From: Siniperca chuatsi
Taxonomy: Eukaryota; Chordata; Actinopteri; Centrarchiformes; Sinipercidae
Assembly (NCBI RefSeq): GCF_020085105.1
Contig: NC_058053.1
Span: 15,090,888 to 15,154,887 of the forward strand
DNA length: 64,000 nucleotides
Reading direction: 5' to 3'
Positions 30,931-42,969 of this stretch are shown one piece after another (within the stretch, counting starts at the first letter, position 1; each line of letters begins with the position of its first letter). Made by a program: the position numbers and the translations under genes. Under the pieces are notes generated by a model. It saw only the letters and a list, made by a program, of their open reading frames with translations, made no database searches and had not been told where the DNA came from.

Positions 30931-32839
30931 ATCAAAATCATTTTGATTATCGGGGGGCTTCCACTTTCTGATTGTTCAGGCAAGCCTCTCCTCATGATGA
31001 ACAGAAAGGACCGACACTGATCGCACTCTCTGATTATTTCTATTATCAGCCAGTCAGAAAGCTCAGCAGCTGAATTGATTATTAATGGATCAAATGAATG
31101 ATAAATGAATGCAGTAGATAAAAAAAACAATTGTTATGCATGCAAAATAAAGATACAGCATTTGCCTTTTCTTTGAAACATGTTCCTGCTGCGTGTAGCC
31201 TACTGTTGAGGCCATACTCTACCATATAATGGCAAGGAGAGCTGTGGCATGCAATGCACAGTTCACCGAACAGGCAGTCTTTATGAGGTGGATAGAATGA
31301 TTGCGGATAAAGTCCTAATTCCACATTATTGCTTCCCTGACCAGGGAATAGTGGAGAACTGCAATTTTAGATTTGACCCAGAAAGGCTTTAGGTTTGTTT
31401 GCACAGAGACATACATGTAATAAAAGGGTGCAAATATCACATATATCACAATAGCACATAAACAGAAACTATTTCATCTTAGACATCTTAGAATAAGAGA
31501 TCTTTTAGAAATCAGTCAGAGATGGTATCTGACTCCAAAGCAATGTAAAAACTCCTGAAAGCCTGTCTTAAAGCAAAAACAGTAATTAGCCATCACTTAA
31601 TTTAATGGGCGAATGTTAAAACAGTGATTAGCTTGTCTTTGTTGTCTTGATTAATTCATTCGCTGGAGTGAAAGCAAGCAGCTGCAAGTCTGCTAATCAG
31701 TGGCAACAATCATCACAACACAGCAATCTTCACGACTGTCTGGTGTAAAGGAAAGATATATAGTGCACAAAACTATCGATCATGATTTCAGGATATGTCT
31801 AAAAAGCTGACAGATCTGGGAATTTTTAAAGGGTTGGGTGTAGAAAAAACTGTGATTCAGTTAATTTTTCCATATGCCAGTAATGTCTTTGTTGCTTTCA
31901 AATTTACATCTTGTGCTTTGTGCCAAGAATATGCATTACATATACTGCACGTCCCACACAGCTGGACACTGGATCAAATATTCAATATTCACACCCAATT
32001 CTACACTAAACCTTTACGTGAAAGAGGGATTGAAAATGGAAGATGTGAATGGAGTAAAAATAAGGAACAAGATGACTCATACTGCACCTAATAAACTGAC
32101 TGGTTTTGCTGTTTATTTTTCTGAGAATAAAATCTGTGTATGCATACTCCTCAAAGTCTCTTGGAACAATTTAAAGGAGTTAGATGAGAGATTTCTTTGT
32201 TAGGGTTTAAAAGAGATGTCATCTTTTGTTGTTATTTAAAACACAGGACCCATTTGCGTCACAGGTTTGGGAACAATCTAAGGCTCCTACATATACAACT
32301 GTTGGGTTTCTGTGACTGCCAACATCTAAAAAGACATTTTCAATTATTATTTATAAAATGCTTCTTGAAAGTTATTGCATGTAAAATGTTATTTGTAAAC
32401 AGATGTAAATGGTGCGTGATTACCAATTTATGTCTGTGGATAACAAGACCTTTTCCCTCTTTATACTGGCTGATCTTATTAACAAAGCTGAGACAATAGA
32501 CACAGTTGCTCTCATCAGCATGACAATATTGTGACAGTGGATCAATAAAGGTAATCTTCATGTCCAAAATAACAACAAGTAGATCCCTGCAAGATTGATT
32601 TGAGACCAGAAATATTTATCCAAAAAAAGAATCGGAGAAAACATAGTATATGATCTCTGCTTTTCATAAACCAAGTTTTTTATATCACCATATACTGTAT
32701 ATATCCTGCAAAAGGAGACATTTTTACATGTCATTGTGGGAAAACCTCAGGTGTAATTAATAGCATTGATAATGGCTTCATTCCATTCAGGTTAACCAGT
32801 TCCATGACCCTGCTATCATGCATGCTGACAAAGTGGCAC

Positions 32840-33230
32840 TTAAAGGTCCAGTGTGTAACATTTAAGAGGAGCTATTGGCAGAAATGGAATATAATATTCA
32901 CAAGTATGTTTTCATTAGTGTATAATCACCTGAAAGTAAGAATCGTTGTGTTTTCATTACCTTTAGAATAAGCCATTTATATCTATAGAGGGAGCAGGTC
33001 CCCTTCCACGGAGGCTGTCATGTTGCAATGCCATGTTTCTACAGTAGCCCAGAAAAGACAAACCAAACACTGGCTCTAGATAGGGCCTTTCGTGTTTTTC
33101 ACAAGTTTCATGGCCACCGTAGTTTCTCCTACACGCTTGAAACAGGAGGGTGAGGCAAGCGGTATTCAAATGGTTGCAAACTGCAATTTCACCGCTAGAT
33201 GCCACTAAATCCTACACACTGCTCCTTTAA
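32840..33230. mobile_element. TTAA-flanked MITE, type 1
   Basis: Ends are TTAAAGGTCCAGTGTGTA and the complement of TACACACTGCTCCTTTAA, about 25 bp inverted repeats with four mismatches, with TTAA at each end. TTAA duplication is typical of piggyBac-type transposition; superfamily is inference. No ORF. Confidence 0.75.
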
Positions 33231-33709
33231 ATAAAATGGAGCCAGTGTTAATGTTATTAGTAAAACCTTCCTATTGTGACATCAAAATGTCTGCATAGAA
33301 AAAGTCCTTTAATGACAATGGTTGTGTCCAAAATCACTCCCTATTTACTACATAGATCACTATATTTTCTCTGCGCCATTTCAGTGTCGGATGTCTGAGT
33401 GTGAAATGTATGCACTATATATTGCCCTCAAAGATTCCCACAATTAAACAAAAGAATAGTGTCCATAGCAATCCCACAATGCAATTGAGGCATATTAGAG
33501 ATGTTATTTGGCTCTACACCTGTCAACAATGCTGCAAAATTACGACGATTCAAAAGCATCTGAAATCTCAATTTACTGCTCACCATACAGAAAACTAGTG
33601 AGTGTCTATTATGTAGGGAGTAGTGAATGAGCAAACAAGGGACTGGTGCAAAGATTATGATGACAAGTTGACAGAATTTCTGTACGTAATAATTAGTAAA
33701 TTAATTTTC

Positions 33710-34239
33710 TTAAAGGATAATTTTCATTATTGTCAACAAATATCATGAAAAGATCAACACCAACAATGTGTTAGTCCGTCTTTCAGTATTTTCTGACTTC
33801 CTGACCCTTTCTCACAAATATACAGTATAGTTTAATTTTTTTTAAAGGCTCAGTAATTTCCTAAAATACCTGGACACTGTAATGAATGAATGTCATTAAA
33901 ACAGGAGTAAATAGGGCATTTGTTGGGGACTATTTTTAGCCTACACATTTATACATACAATACACATTTGGTGATTTGGTGCTCTTGTGAGTATTTACAA
34001 CAGCAGGAAGGTGTATGTGGGACTGACTCAAAATAAACTACAACATGTGCATTCATTGAAGGAACCATGTGGTTCATTTATATGTTTATAGTTTCAGGAC
34101 AACAATGGCGCTCTATGGCACAGAGAAATAAGCTATATTAGACTTTGGCTACACGTTGACTTAGTTGTTGGTTTTGGTCTTTTCATGGGGTTTGTTGAAA
34201 ACAAGAAAAATATAGAATACCAGAAGACCTGCCCTTTAA
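33710..34239. repeat. Interspersed repeat family B, copy 2 (TTAA-bounded)
   Basis: Starts TTAAAGG and ends CCTTTAA. Interior matches copy 1 at 9951-10470 throughout. The most complete of the three copies. Confidence 0.7.
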
Positions 34240-34259
34240 AATGACTGTTTAATGATTAT

Positions 34260-34287
34260 TGTCATAACCGGCCCATGGGCCATGACA
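34260..34287. repeat. Nested palindrome
   Basis: GGCCCATGGGCC (34270-34281) is a perfect 12-bp palindrome, flanked by TGTCAT (34260-34265) and its complement ATGACA (34282-34287). Confidence 0.85.
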
Positions 34288-35734
34288 AAAACGGGAACAG
34301 ACACAAAATGCCAACAAATTCTTTATTGTAACAAAAAAGATAAACTGAGAGATAAATTCGGATGTGAGGTGTGTTAGTCAGTGACATCAGTAGTGTTCAG
34401 GTGGATGTGGTTGTGGAGCACAAATTTAAACAAAAAGCTACACAAAGCAAATGGGGTTGCAGGCGAGAGCGAGCCACACAGGAAGTTGGGACTATCCTGT
34501 GGAGCACTGGGCCCAGGTGCTCCAGATCTGCAATCAGCTCTTCTGACACCTTATAGACAACATAGGTAGACACAGTAACCGTGTGCAGCACACACACATA
34601 TACCCACACAAGCAGGGCCCAGCACATTATGTAACCAGTTAATGCTCATTGTATGTCACCTGAACACATGACTGTCCCTCTTACTAACTCAGTGTTTGGA
34701 TTCACAGCTTTGTCAACAGCTGGCACAGCAGAGCTGAGGAGTTTATGTTGTCTCTGTAGGCCTGTCAGACAGACACGATCCTCGTTTCACCTCACTAATA
34801 CAGTTTATGAGCATGAGAAGCATAAGACAGACTTTAATACCGCCAATAAAAGCAGTGACCTCACAGTCCCCAGTGTCATCTGATAAACCACAGTAATCCT
34901 GCTCTCCTTCATGTGTGATGAGAAGTGCCCTCATTAGCTCGGCGCTGCTCTTAAACATTTAATAGTTAAATTCTGGGTTAGCAGCCTCTTCTGTAATCCC
35001 ATTAACTTCATCAAGCTCAGCCGCGACTTAACTGTTGGGGAAAATGGGTGTGAGACCACGCAGGAGCTCGCTGAGACATTACTAATTCTGTTCAATTGTG
35101 TGCATCTTGAACATATTTTCAGAAGTCCACATAAGGATTTTTGAAATCCACATCAGGGCTAGGCTGGTTTTAAACCCATTTATAGAATTTATGGAAATCC
35201 CATTAAAGGGTGACTGACTTGAGTTAGTGCTGTAGAAATTGGAAGATACAGCTGTTGTGACAAAAATGCCAAATTTTTTATGGCTCATGATGAATATAAA
35301 AACGCAGTAGCACAATCATAGACTGTGGAAGAGAGAATGTATAGATAGACACCCGTTCATCTGACTCATTATGGTTATTGATGAAAAGAAAAGATTTATT
35401 AACTTCATAAAATACAATTCAGTGGAAAATAAAACAGCAGAGAGTGTCTTGATTGATATAATTCAGAGTGACAGGAGAAAATGGGCGCTTTGCATACTGT
35501 ATTTCTTTGACTCGCATCTGAAATTCTCACCTATATCCCACAAGGTCATTTCAGTGGCGCTGCACCCTTCAAGCGTAACGGTGAACTAAAACCATCCCCC
35601 ACTCCTTATAGAAGTACTAAATGATTAGTTGAATGAATGTTGAGCAGATTTAATACACACTTCCTTGTTAGTAGAGCTAACAAAAGAACAAAACCTTTAT
35701 TGAAAGAAAGCCTCATATTCTGAATGTAAGATAA

Positions 35735-35830
35735 AAATAAACTTTATTGATCACACATAGGGACATTGAAGCATCACAGTAGCAGAAGTACAAGAACAGA
35801 TGCACAGTATAGATTAGTAACTTAAAAAAA
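35735..35830. repeat. Probable LINE 3' tail
   Basis: AAATAAACTTTATTGATCAC followed by AGGGACATTGAAGC resembles the 3' end of fish LINE/SINE elements. Short; family uncertain. Confidence 0.35.
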
Positions 35831-35855
35831 CTGAAATACGATACTACGATATTCA

Positions 35856-36374
35856 TTAAAGGTGGGGTGTGTGATTCTAATCCATTACACATATTTTTGT
35901 CAAATTCAGTGAATATCTCCTCACAGTCCACTAGCTGTCTGTTCAGTGTGTCCACTGAAAAACAACTCTGGTGTTTGTACACAGCCCTGGCTCTGTAAAT
36001 GGGAAATAAACAAAGTGGCTCGGACCGAGCCACACAACACTATTCAAACCATTCCAGCCATGATTTGTGTGTCAGATAACGTTAAATAACTTTCCCGCGG
36101 ATATTCAGCTTTCTTACTAGTTTACCAAGTTGTTGTGATGTTAGCTATAGTAGCAGCAGAGTTGTGAGTATCCTGCCTGGAGCTGGTCTGCTGGCTCTGG
36201 GAAACCGTCTCGTCCTCTCTGGCTGTTAGCGTCACAGCAGCAACTGTAGTGACGGTTTGCTAACCCACAACCTAGCTAATGTTAGTTAGATTACTTGCTG
36301 TGTCGTTGTTCGCTCTATATCATGGTATTTGTCATGGTATTGGATTTCTCCAGAATCACACACCCCACCTTTAA
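35856..36374. mobile_element. TTAA-flanked MITE, type 2
   Basis: Perfect inverted repeats of 23 bp beginning TTAAAGGTGGGGTGTGTG at both ends, with TTAA at 35856-35859 and 36371-36374. About 520 bp, no ORF. The perfect ends suggest fairly recent movement. Confidence 0.85.
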
Positions 36375-37431
36375 GCACAACTACTACACAAAAACTAATT
36401 AAAATGACTAAATACTATACACACCAAACATAAATAGTAACTATAAAGTGTATTGAGACAAATACAGCAAGGAGACACAGAAGTTATAAAAATAAATAAC
36501 TTTATATAAATTAGTACAAAATTTGCACTTGAGGAAATGAACCAACCAAACTTAAAAAAACGGAAGCTCAAATATAAGAAAAAGAGGAATCTATCGTAAT
36601 AACCACTGACCACAAGAATATTCTCAGAGCCAGCTCAATAAAACTCAACAATATGGCCCACCATGAAATGATCGACGGCGTAATGAAGGAGCTAATGAGG
36701 GGGATCAAGATCGCTGCAGAGCCAATAAATCAACACAACTGTGCCTACAATGATACAGGAGCAATAAGTAACACTGGTCAGGGAGCAGAGGGGGAGGGTG
36801 GTGGTGGTGGGGGCACAGACATGGGCGTCGACACTGCAAGTCAATGTCAAGAGCACATTGATGGTGTTTTATGGCTTCTGAAAGAGCACAGCTTCATTAT
36901 ACATGCAGAACATGAAGCGAGGAATTATTCTTAAACATGATCATAAAATAATTCAGTAAACACTTTTGAATTAATGCATATAAATAAGGTAATTATTGCA
37001 TTTAATAAGAATTCCTGTTGACAACTCTCTAGAAGAAATCAATCCTCAGATCCCTGCTGAAGTGTCTGACAATCAATAAGGCTTTGTACTGATCAGCAGT
37101 TAGTGAAGAAGATTCCCTCGTGTAAGCATGTTGAAGCAAAAGGTCAATCAACACTTCAGTTAACAGACACCTTCTGAGGCACCTCGACAGCACATTTTGA
37201 AATAATTTAAAAATAAATTGTCCTCACGCTGAGATCAGAAGACAATTCCACTGCTGCTGTCATCACTGAATCAATGTTTATGAATTATGAAACAGAAACA
37301 AACATCAAGACAGTTTTGTCTTCTAATACTGTCATAAACAAAGAAATGTCAGTGGAGAAGACAGCAGCTTTGGTGATTCATCTTGAGAAAAAGAATAGAA
37401 GCTAGAGCAGAGAACATGTGGATAGTTTAAG

Positions 37432-37752
37432 TTAAAAGAGGCTAGCGATATTCAATATATCTTTCTTACTTTCAACAAATTCCATGATACAAAAATCAAC
37501 AATGTCCCTCTCTCAACTCTCTTTGACTTTCCTACCCTGTCTGTGGCTCTCAGCCCATTTGTTCCTCCTGAAGATGTAAATATTTAAAAACAGGTCACAA
37601 ACATAAAGTATCTCTAAAACAGGTTCAGTAATTTCCTAAAACTGCTGGGCACTGTAGTTTTTAGCAAATGTTACTCAAACAGAAGTAAATAGTGTATTTG
37701 TTGGGGATTATTTTCAGCTGCGGATTAATACACATTTGGTGCTCCAGTGCAG
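37432..37752. repeat. Interspersed repeat family B, copy 3 (interrupted)
   Basis: Matches family B from its start to ACACATTTGGTGCTCCAGTG, then is cut by the hAT-like element that follows. Confidence 0.65.
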
Positions 37753-37975
37753 TGGTTCCCATCCTGAGGATGAAAACCTCCACAAGGGATCACAAGATGA
37801 TTTCTGTGTTAGGAAAAAATAAATAAACAAAAAATGTATTCTGCTACACAAATTATGTTTTCAATTATATTTTTTGGATTCTTCTCTAATCTTTGCTTTT
37901 TTCTTGCAAAATACTGTATAGTTTTACCTCTTCAAGCACCTAGAAATGATTCAAATAAAACATTTTGAGAATGGG
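37753..37975. mobile_element. Truncated hAT-like element
   Basis: Begins CAGTGGTTCCCATCCTGAGG, the usual end of hAT-type non-autonomous elements in fish, and continues with CTTCTCTAATCTTTGCTTTT. The far end was not found. Confidence 0.5.
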
Positions 37976-38196
37976 AAATGTTAAATTACCCAGAGGCCAC
38001 TATTAGGATAGTAGGAAAACCAGGAAGCATTTTTCTCAACATGAGCAGACAACATACAGTGGGCTCAAGGTGGCCAGCTGAGTCAAAAAGAATAAGATTA
38101 GAGAATGAATGACTTTCTGTGAGTCAGAGGTGAATAATTATTATTCTGAATTACAGAATATGTGTTAGAAAGGCTTAAATTATATTCTGTGTATAA

Positions 38197-38197
<1 letters not shown>

Positions 38198-38230
<33 letters not shown>
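38198..38230. repeat. (GT)16 microsatellite
   Basis: Uninterrupted TG/GT dinucleotides, followed directly by a family C fragment. Confidence 0.95.
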
Positions 38231-38234
<4 letters not shown>

Positions 38235-38405
38235 TCTACTCCACTACATTTATCTAACAACTGTTACTTTTTTTTTTCTGATATTCTTGTTGTTCTTAAG
38301 TAAGATTTGAATGCAGAACTAAAGGTGGAGTAAAGGAGTATTTCTACACTGTAGTATTGCTATTTTTATACAAGTATTCAGAGCCAAACTGCCGGCTACT
38401 CCCAG
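38231..38405. repeat. Interspersed repeat family C, fragment
   Basis: ACTTCTACTCCACTACATTTAT and following TTAAGTAAGATTTGAATGCAG match family C in order. Confidence 0.5.
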
Positions 38406-38515
38406 CTCTTCTTCCTGGTTTTACCACAAAGTGCTGCCTTGTATCATCAGCATACATGGATGGATTACTGAATAGGTCTACTGGGCACAGGCCCAGGGGA
38501 CCTACAAAATGTTAC

Positions 38516-38745
38516 TGACACAAAAACGACCACAAAGATGCAAAACGCCCACACTGAGATGCAAAACTACTACAAAGAGACACAGAACAACTACAAAGAG
38601 ACACATAAAATGACCACAAAGACGCAAAATTACTACAGAGTCACAAAACAACCACAAAGATGCAAAACAACTACAAAGAGACACATAAAATGACCACAAA
38701 GACACAAAACAACCACAGAGATGTAAAACAACTACAAACACGCAA
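38516..38745. repeat. Minisatellite, unit about 18-21 bp
   Basis: Repeated ACCACAAAGATGCAAAAC / ACTACAAAGAGACACA units, about a dozen, with point changes. There are no spacers between the units, so it is a simple tandem array. Confidence 0.85.
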
Positions 38746-39719
38746 ATGATGCAGAATGACTTGCCACGTCACGCCTACTTCAGACTGGGTGTCTTGCTAC
38801 TATGAAGAGGGGTAGGGGGCCTTTTACATGTCTGTGTCCAGGGTCCCGCTGTTTCATAATCCATCCATGTCAGCATAGAGAGTGGAGTGAACCACAATAA
38901 AATATTGATAACAAAATAAGCAAATTTGCATGGGAAACAGAATTGAGTAATAGAGGATGACCTGCACATACAGTAAGAGGCCCACTGCCATGAATAGACC
39001 TTCATGCATGCTAATGTCAGGAGGAGACTAATGGAGGAGATGTCCTGGTGCTTCCAGACGCACCGTGGAGTGGAGTGCAAGTGCCCAGGGGAGGGATTGG
39101 CAGAGTCGAGCTCACTCGATGCACGTGCACCTGCCCACTGGGGATTTGCCTCCATCCGTGCAGTGCACTATGTGAAAGCTGAGCTGATACACCCCTATAA
39201 TACTATTAAATAGATGCACATCCCTGGTGGCAGAGCCAGATACCCAGTCGCCCTCCAATCAAGAGCAAAAGCAAACAGACTCAGTATGATAGTATGTGGA
39301 GGTTGCCAAGTGAAAATAATGAGCGCTTATCAGTATTTGTAGAGAGAACATATTATATCTCATCAAGAGTTCAATTAAATGTCCGGACCATGTATGAAAG
39401 AAAAATTTTATTCCTTAAATTTGAATAACAATGGAGGCCATCTTTGCTGGGTGCTGCAGGCAGCTTGCATTGTGTCCCCTGTTTGATGTGGGACACAACC
39501 AGTGTATTTACATAATCTGAATTAAATGTAAATCAAGCTGTTTTATCTCTGTCTCCCTGGATTCGAGGGGTTAAAGCGTGTGCTCAAAAACAGCACCCCT
39601 CAGCAGGGGGGAAAGAGCCCTCATTGTTGAGAAATCTGGAGTTTAAGGGCTGGAGCGCCCTCTTTTCAGCAAACCTCTGTGTTTTTCAAATTTACCCCTG
39701 ATGCCCCCTGAAGGAAAAA

Positions 39720-40250
39720 GGGTAGCCGGTTTGTATTTATGATACAGTTCACGTAAATGAGGCTATTTGGCCTTAATCCTTGCCTAATTAAGTGCCAGTC
39801 TGCTGAGGCAGGCTGCTAAGGGCCAAAGCGTAATACCTGTCGAATTATGGGAACAGCTGGAGCAGCCTGCCTGTCAGCAGATCAGCTCCACATTATTATC
39901 CTGCTTATTTATCCAGAGGGTAAAAAAGAGAGACTCCCAACTAGTACGTTGGCCATCTTTATTTCTGTTGCCATTCTTTCCCAATTAGCCTCTGCCGTAT
40001 GTGATAGCTACACATCCATGTGTGGCTCATCATTTTGTGAAATATGGAGACTGTTGCTGTGTGTCGGAAGTGGAAAAAGCAAGTTCATTTATAATGCTTT
40101 TTATCTCAATATATGTGTGGATCGTGTTCACCACACGGGACACTGCTGTCTGTCTAAAAGCTTCTCTTCCTGCTGCAGTTGCCAGAAAATGGTGATACCT
40201 CTAAACGCCATGCATTCATTAATGAAAACCTCATCAAATTAACATTGAAA
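39720..40250. promoter_or_regulatory. Candidate conserved non-coding element
   Basis: Repeat-free, balanced composition, with clustered homeodomain-type cores (CTAATTA near 39786, AATTATGG near 39842) and CAGCTG near 39855. No open frame resembling a known protein. Conservation is inferred from appearance, not measured. Confidence 0.3.
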
Positions 40251-40912
40251 TCGTTATGGAATGAATAATGAATAACGCAGAGCTGTTTGCCAGGGGGAAT
40301 TTAATTAATCAAACAATCAAAATTAATAGTCTGCATGTGGAGGTGAAAAAGAACAGAAAAATATCCCTGTGATGCTCCGCTTTTTCTCTCCCCCTTTGAT
40401 TTAACTTCAAAGATGCAGAGCCGTACTGTAGCATCATTTGGTTCCAGCTTTGTAAATGAATAGCATCAAGCCAAAAGTGTTATTATTTGCGAATGCTGTG
40501 ACCTACATAGTAACATTTACAATTCTCCCTCTGTGATCAGCAGCTAATCAAGGCTGCCCTACTTAAGCACCGTTAGGGAGCGTCAGTGTGTTGGCGGGCA
40601 AATTTGGTCTCTGTAAAACAAAAAACACTAAATGACTAAAAGGTTTCTAATTCTCATTGACTCCACGTGATGATGACATTTTATAGAAAACATATAGTTT
40701 CATGTAGAAATTACACAAATTGAATTAGTAAAAAACTGAATCCACTTTGTGGGGTTTTTTTCAATTTGTGAAGCTTGTCTCTTTTTCCTCAATTAACAAA
40801 GAAGTGCTACGTCTTTGTGAGTCCTCTTCACAATAATCTGAATAATATAAACATGAAAAGCAGACACATGCATCAAGTCAGTAACTTACATTTGAGGCAT
40901 TGGTTTGGCTGT

Positions 40913-40927
40913 AACGCCACCTGCTGG
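40913..40927 (-). promoter_or_regulatory. CTCF-like motif
   Basis: On the minus strand CCAGCAGGTGGCGTT fits the CTCF core consensus at 14 of 15 positions. Lies between chn1 and atf2. Confidence 0.35.
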
Positions 40928-41381
40928 ACACTCAGAGCTGGTGCTGCTGGATTAATCAGAGAAACGTTCAGTTGTGAATTATGCAGATCGACCTTTGCTC
41001 AGAACCCTGACTTTTCACAATCAAAGCAGTATTCATATTATATTATTGCTGTGTGTGCAAACATCTGTTCAAATCATGTTTGAGCTGCATGTATTTTGTC
41101 ATTGACAAACAAACAAACTTGGAGCAGTTTGTTCTTCTAAGTAAAAGAATTAATCTTTTTCTTGGAGTTTACCATATAAACACAATTCCTTTACTTGTAT
41201 GACATAATATACAGTAGAGCCACATTTTCTTTGCTTTACAAAAACTACTGTAACACTAAAATGGAAGAACTGAAGATTACTACACAGTGTTTTTGAAGCA
41301 GCTCCAACGTTCATATGGAAATCAGTTGTGTAACTTGAGAATGATGATGCAGGTTGCACTGCAAGTTAAGTCAACAAGTCG

Positions 41382-41418
41382 ATAGTTACCTGTTACAGTC
41401 ACTGTAACAGGCAACTAT
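41382..41418. repeat. 18-bp inverted repeat, 1-base spacer
   Basis: ATAGTTACCTGTTACAGT, then C, then the reverse complement with a single A/G mismatch (41401-41418). Confidence 0.95.
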
Positions 41419-42005
41419 TTATCAACAATGACAATAGTAGACAGAGGTCATTGTATCCAAGCCCACATCATCCCATGTTGCACTCAGTTAACAGTCCACA
41501 CTCTGAGACGTTTGTCAGCATAGCAGTATATGTGTTGCCTACCTGTTTACTGCTGCAGTTATGAGGAACATGTTTATATTCTGGCTACGTCAGCATCACC
41601 AGGGCTCCTCCACTTCAGCTGTGTTTTGTGTATATTATGCTGAAATGCAAATGGCAGCTCAGTGTTGGCTCAGTAAGCAAGAGCACATGTATTTGCATAG
41701 TGCCTTTCAACAGCGAGGCATTTCAAAATGCTTTACATAAGGCATAAGAATGACAAGACATAAAAGATGTACAAGGCAATATAAAAAGACACACATGTAT
41801 ATGATTTTTAAAAAATAAAAAAGTAGAAGATAAAAATACACTAACATTGAATAGAACAGAAAAAGCAGTAGATTGCCATTTTAGAGCAGTACAACGACCT
41901 CACAATTGTATTTAAGTGCAGTGCTTCAGTAAATGTACTAATTTATTTTTCATTGGCTGGTCCAAATAATTGCACCCATGGCAATCAGCAATCTTCTTAA
42001 TATCA

Positions 42006-42446
42006 GCAGTGGACAATAACTAAGGACATTCACTCAAGTATTCTACTTAAGTACAGTTGTGAAGTACTTGTACTTCATTTGAATATTTCCATTTTATGAT
42101 ACTTCATACTTCTACTCCACTACATTTCAGAGGGAAATATTGTACTTTTTACTCCACATGTATCTGTCGGCTATATTTACTAGTTACTTTGCAGATTAAG
42201 ATTTTACACAAAAAACACATAATCAGGAAATAAAATATGATTGAATTATTTTTTATTAAACTATCCAGCAGTATATAAAGTTGTTAAAATTAGCTCCAGC
42301 ATGAACATATTTTTAATGTAAATCTAAGTACATTGTGCTGATAATATTTCTGTACTTTTATTTAAGTAACATTTTGAATGCAGGAGGTATATTGTTTAAT
42401 TGGGGTAGTTTTACTGAAGTAAAAGAATACTTCTTCTACCAATGCC
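42006..42446. repeat. Interspersed repeat family C, longest copy
   Basis: Runs from GTGGACAATAACTAAGGAC through TACTTAAGTACAG and CTACTCCACTACATTTCAG to ACTTCTTCTACCAATGCC. The same order of blocks recurs at 26304 and 38231. No ORF. Confidence 0.65.
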
Positions 42447-42969
42447 TACGTTCTCAATTATAGAAAGGGTGAGGATAAAATCACTAAATCCGTCCATGAT
42501 GAGGAAAATTCACTGTGGTTGTAGTAAAATATTTGAGAAAGTACAGAAACTGTCAGTTCCTCCACTTGACTAATATTTCATCAAAAACATGGTCAACTCT
42601 AGATCGTCCACAAGGTGGCAGAATACACCACAAGAAATGTTTTTGTGCAACAGTTTTAGTCTTGGCACTTCAGTTCACATCAATATACAGTTTGGTGTGA
42701 AATGTTTTATGTCAAAGCTACAATGAGACACTGTCCTGGTGAGGACTGGGCTTGCCCACTATTGCTAAAATTATTATTATAATTATTTAATGTTACACAT
42801 TATCATTATTTAACGATTTAATGATGTAATAATTATCATCATATTGTTAGAAACATAACAGAGCCATTTATTGGCTATTAGACAATTCGCATATTCAGAG
42901 TTTTTTCCATCTGTAGTTCATTCTGGTGAAATCAGACTGGAGAATTAAATGGAAGCAAAGCTGGATTTT

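Larger units (their letters stand above)
22121..42969. other. Long interval between chn1 and atf2
   Basis: No coding gene recognised in about 21 kb. It contains transposon fossils, tandem repeats and palindromes listed separately. Several repeat-free blocks look like conserved non-coding elements (29640-29910, 30040-30530, 30670-31110, 32220-32560, 36640-36930, 38790-39240, 39540-40550). The upstream SH2 exons of chn1 would be expected here but were not identified. Confidence 0.5.

Noticed and set aside
30687..31130. 147-codon minus frame
   Set aside because: No domain; covers the palindromic, enhancer-like block, so better explained as non-coding.
38502..38741. 79-codon minus frame (FVVVLHLCG-type repeats)
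   Set aside because: Translation of the minisatellite.
38516..38745. CRISPR-like array
   Set aside because: Units are directly adjacent with no unique spacers, and the genome is vertebrate; it is a minisatellite.
38775..39155. VWK-containing minus frame considered as chn1 alpha-2 first exon
   Set aside because: Only three residues fit; the following residues do not match chimaerin and no donor fits.
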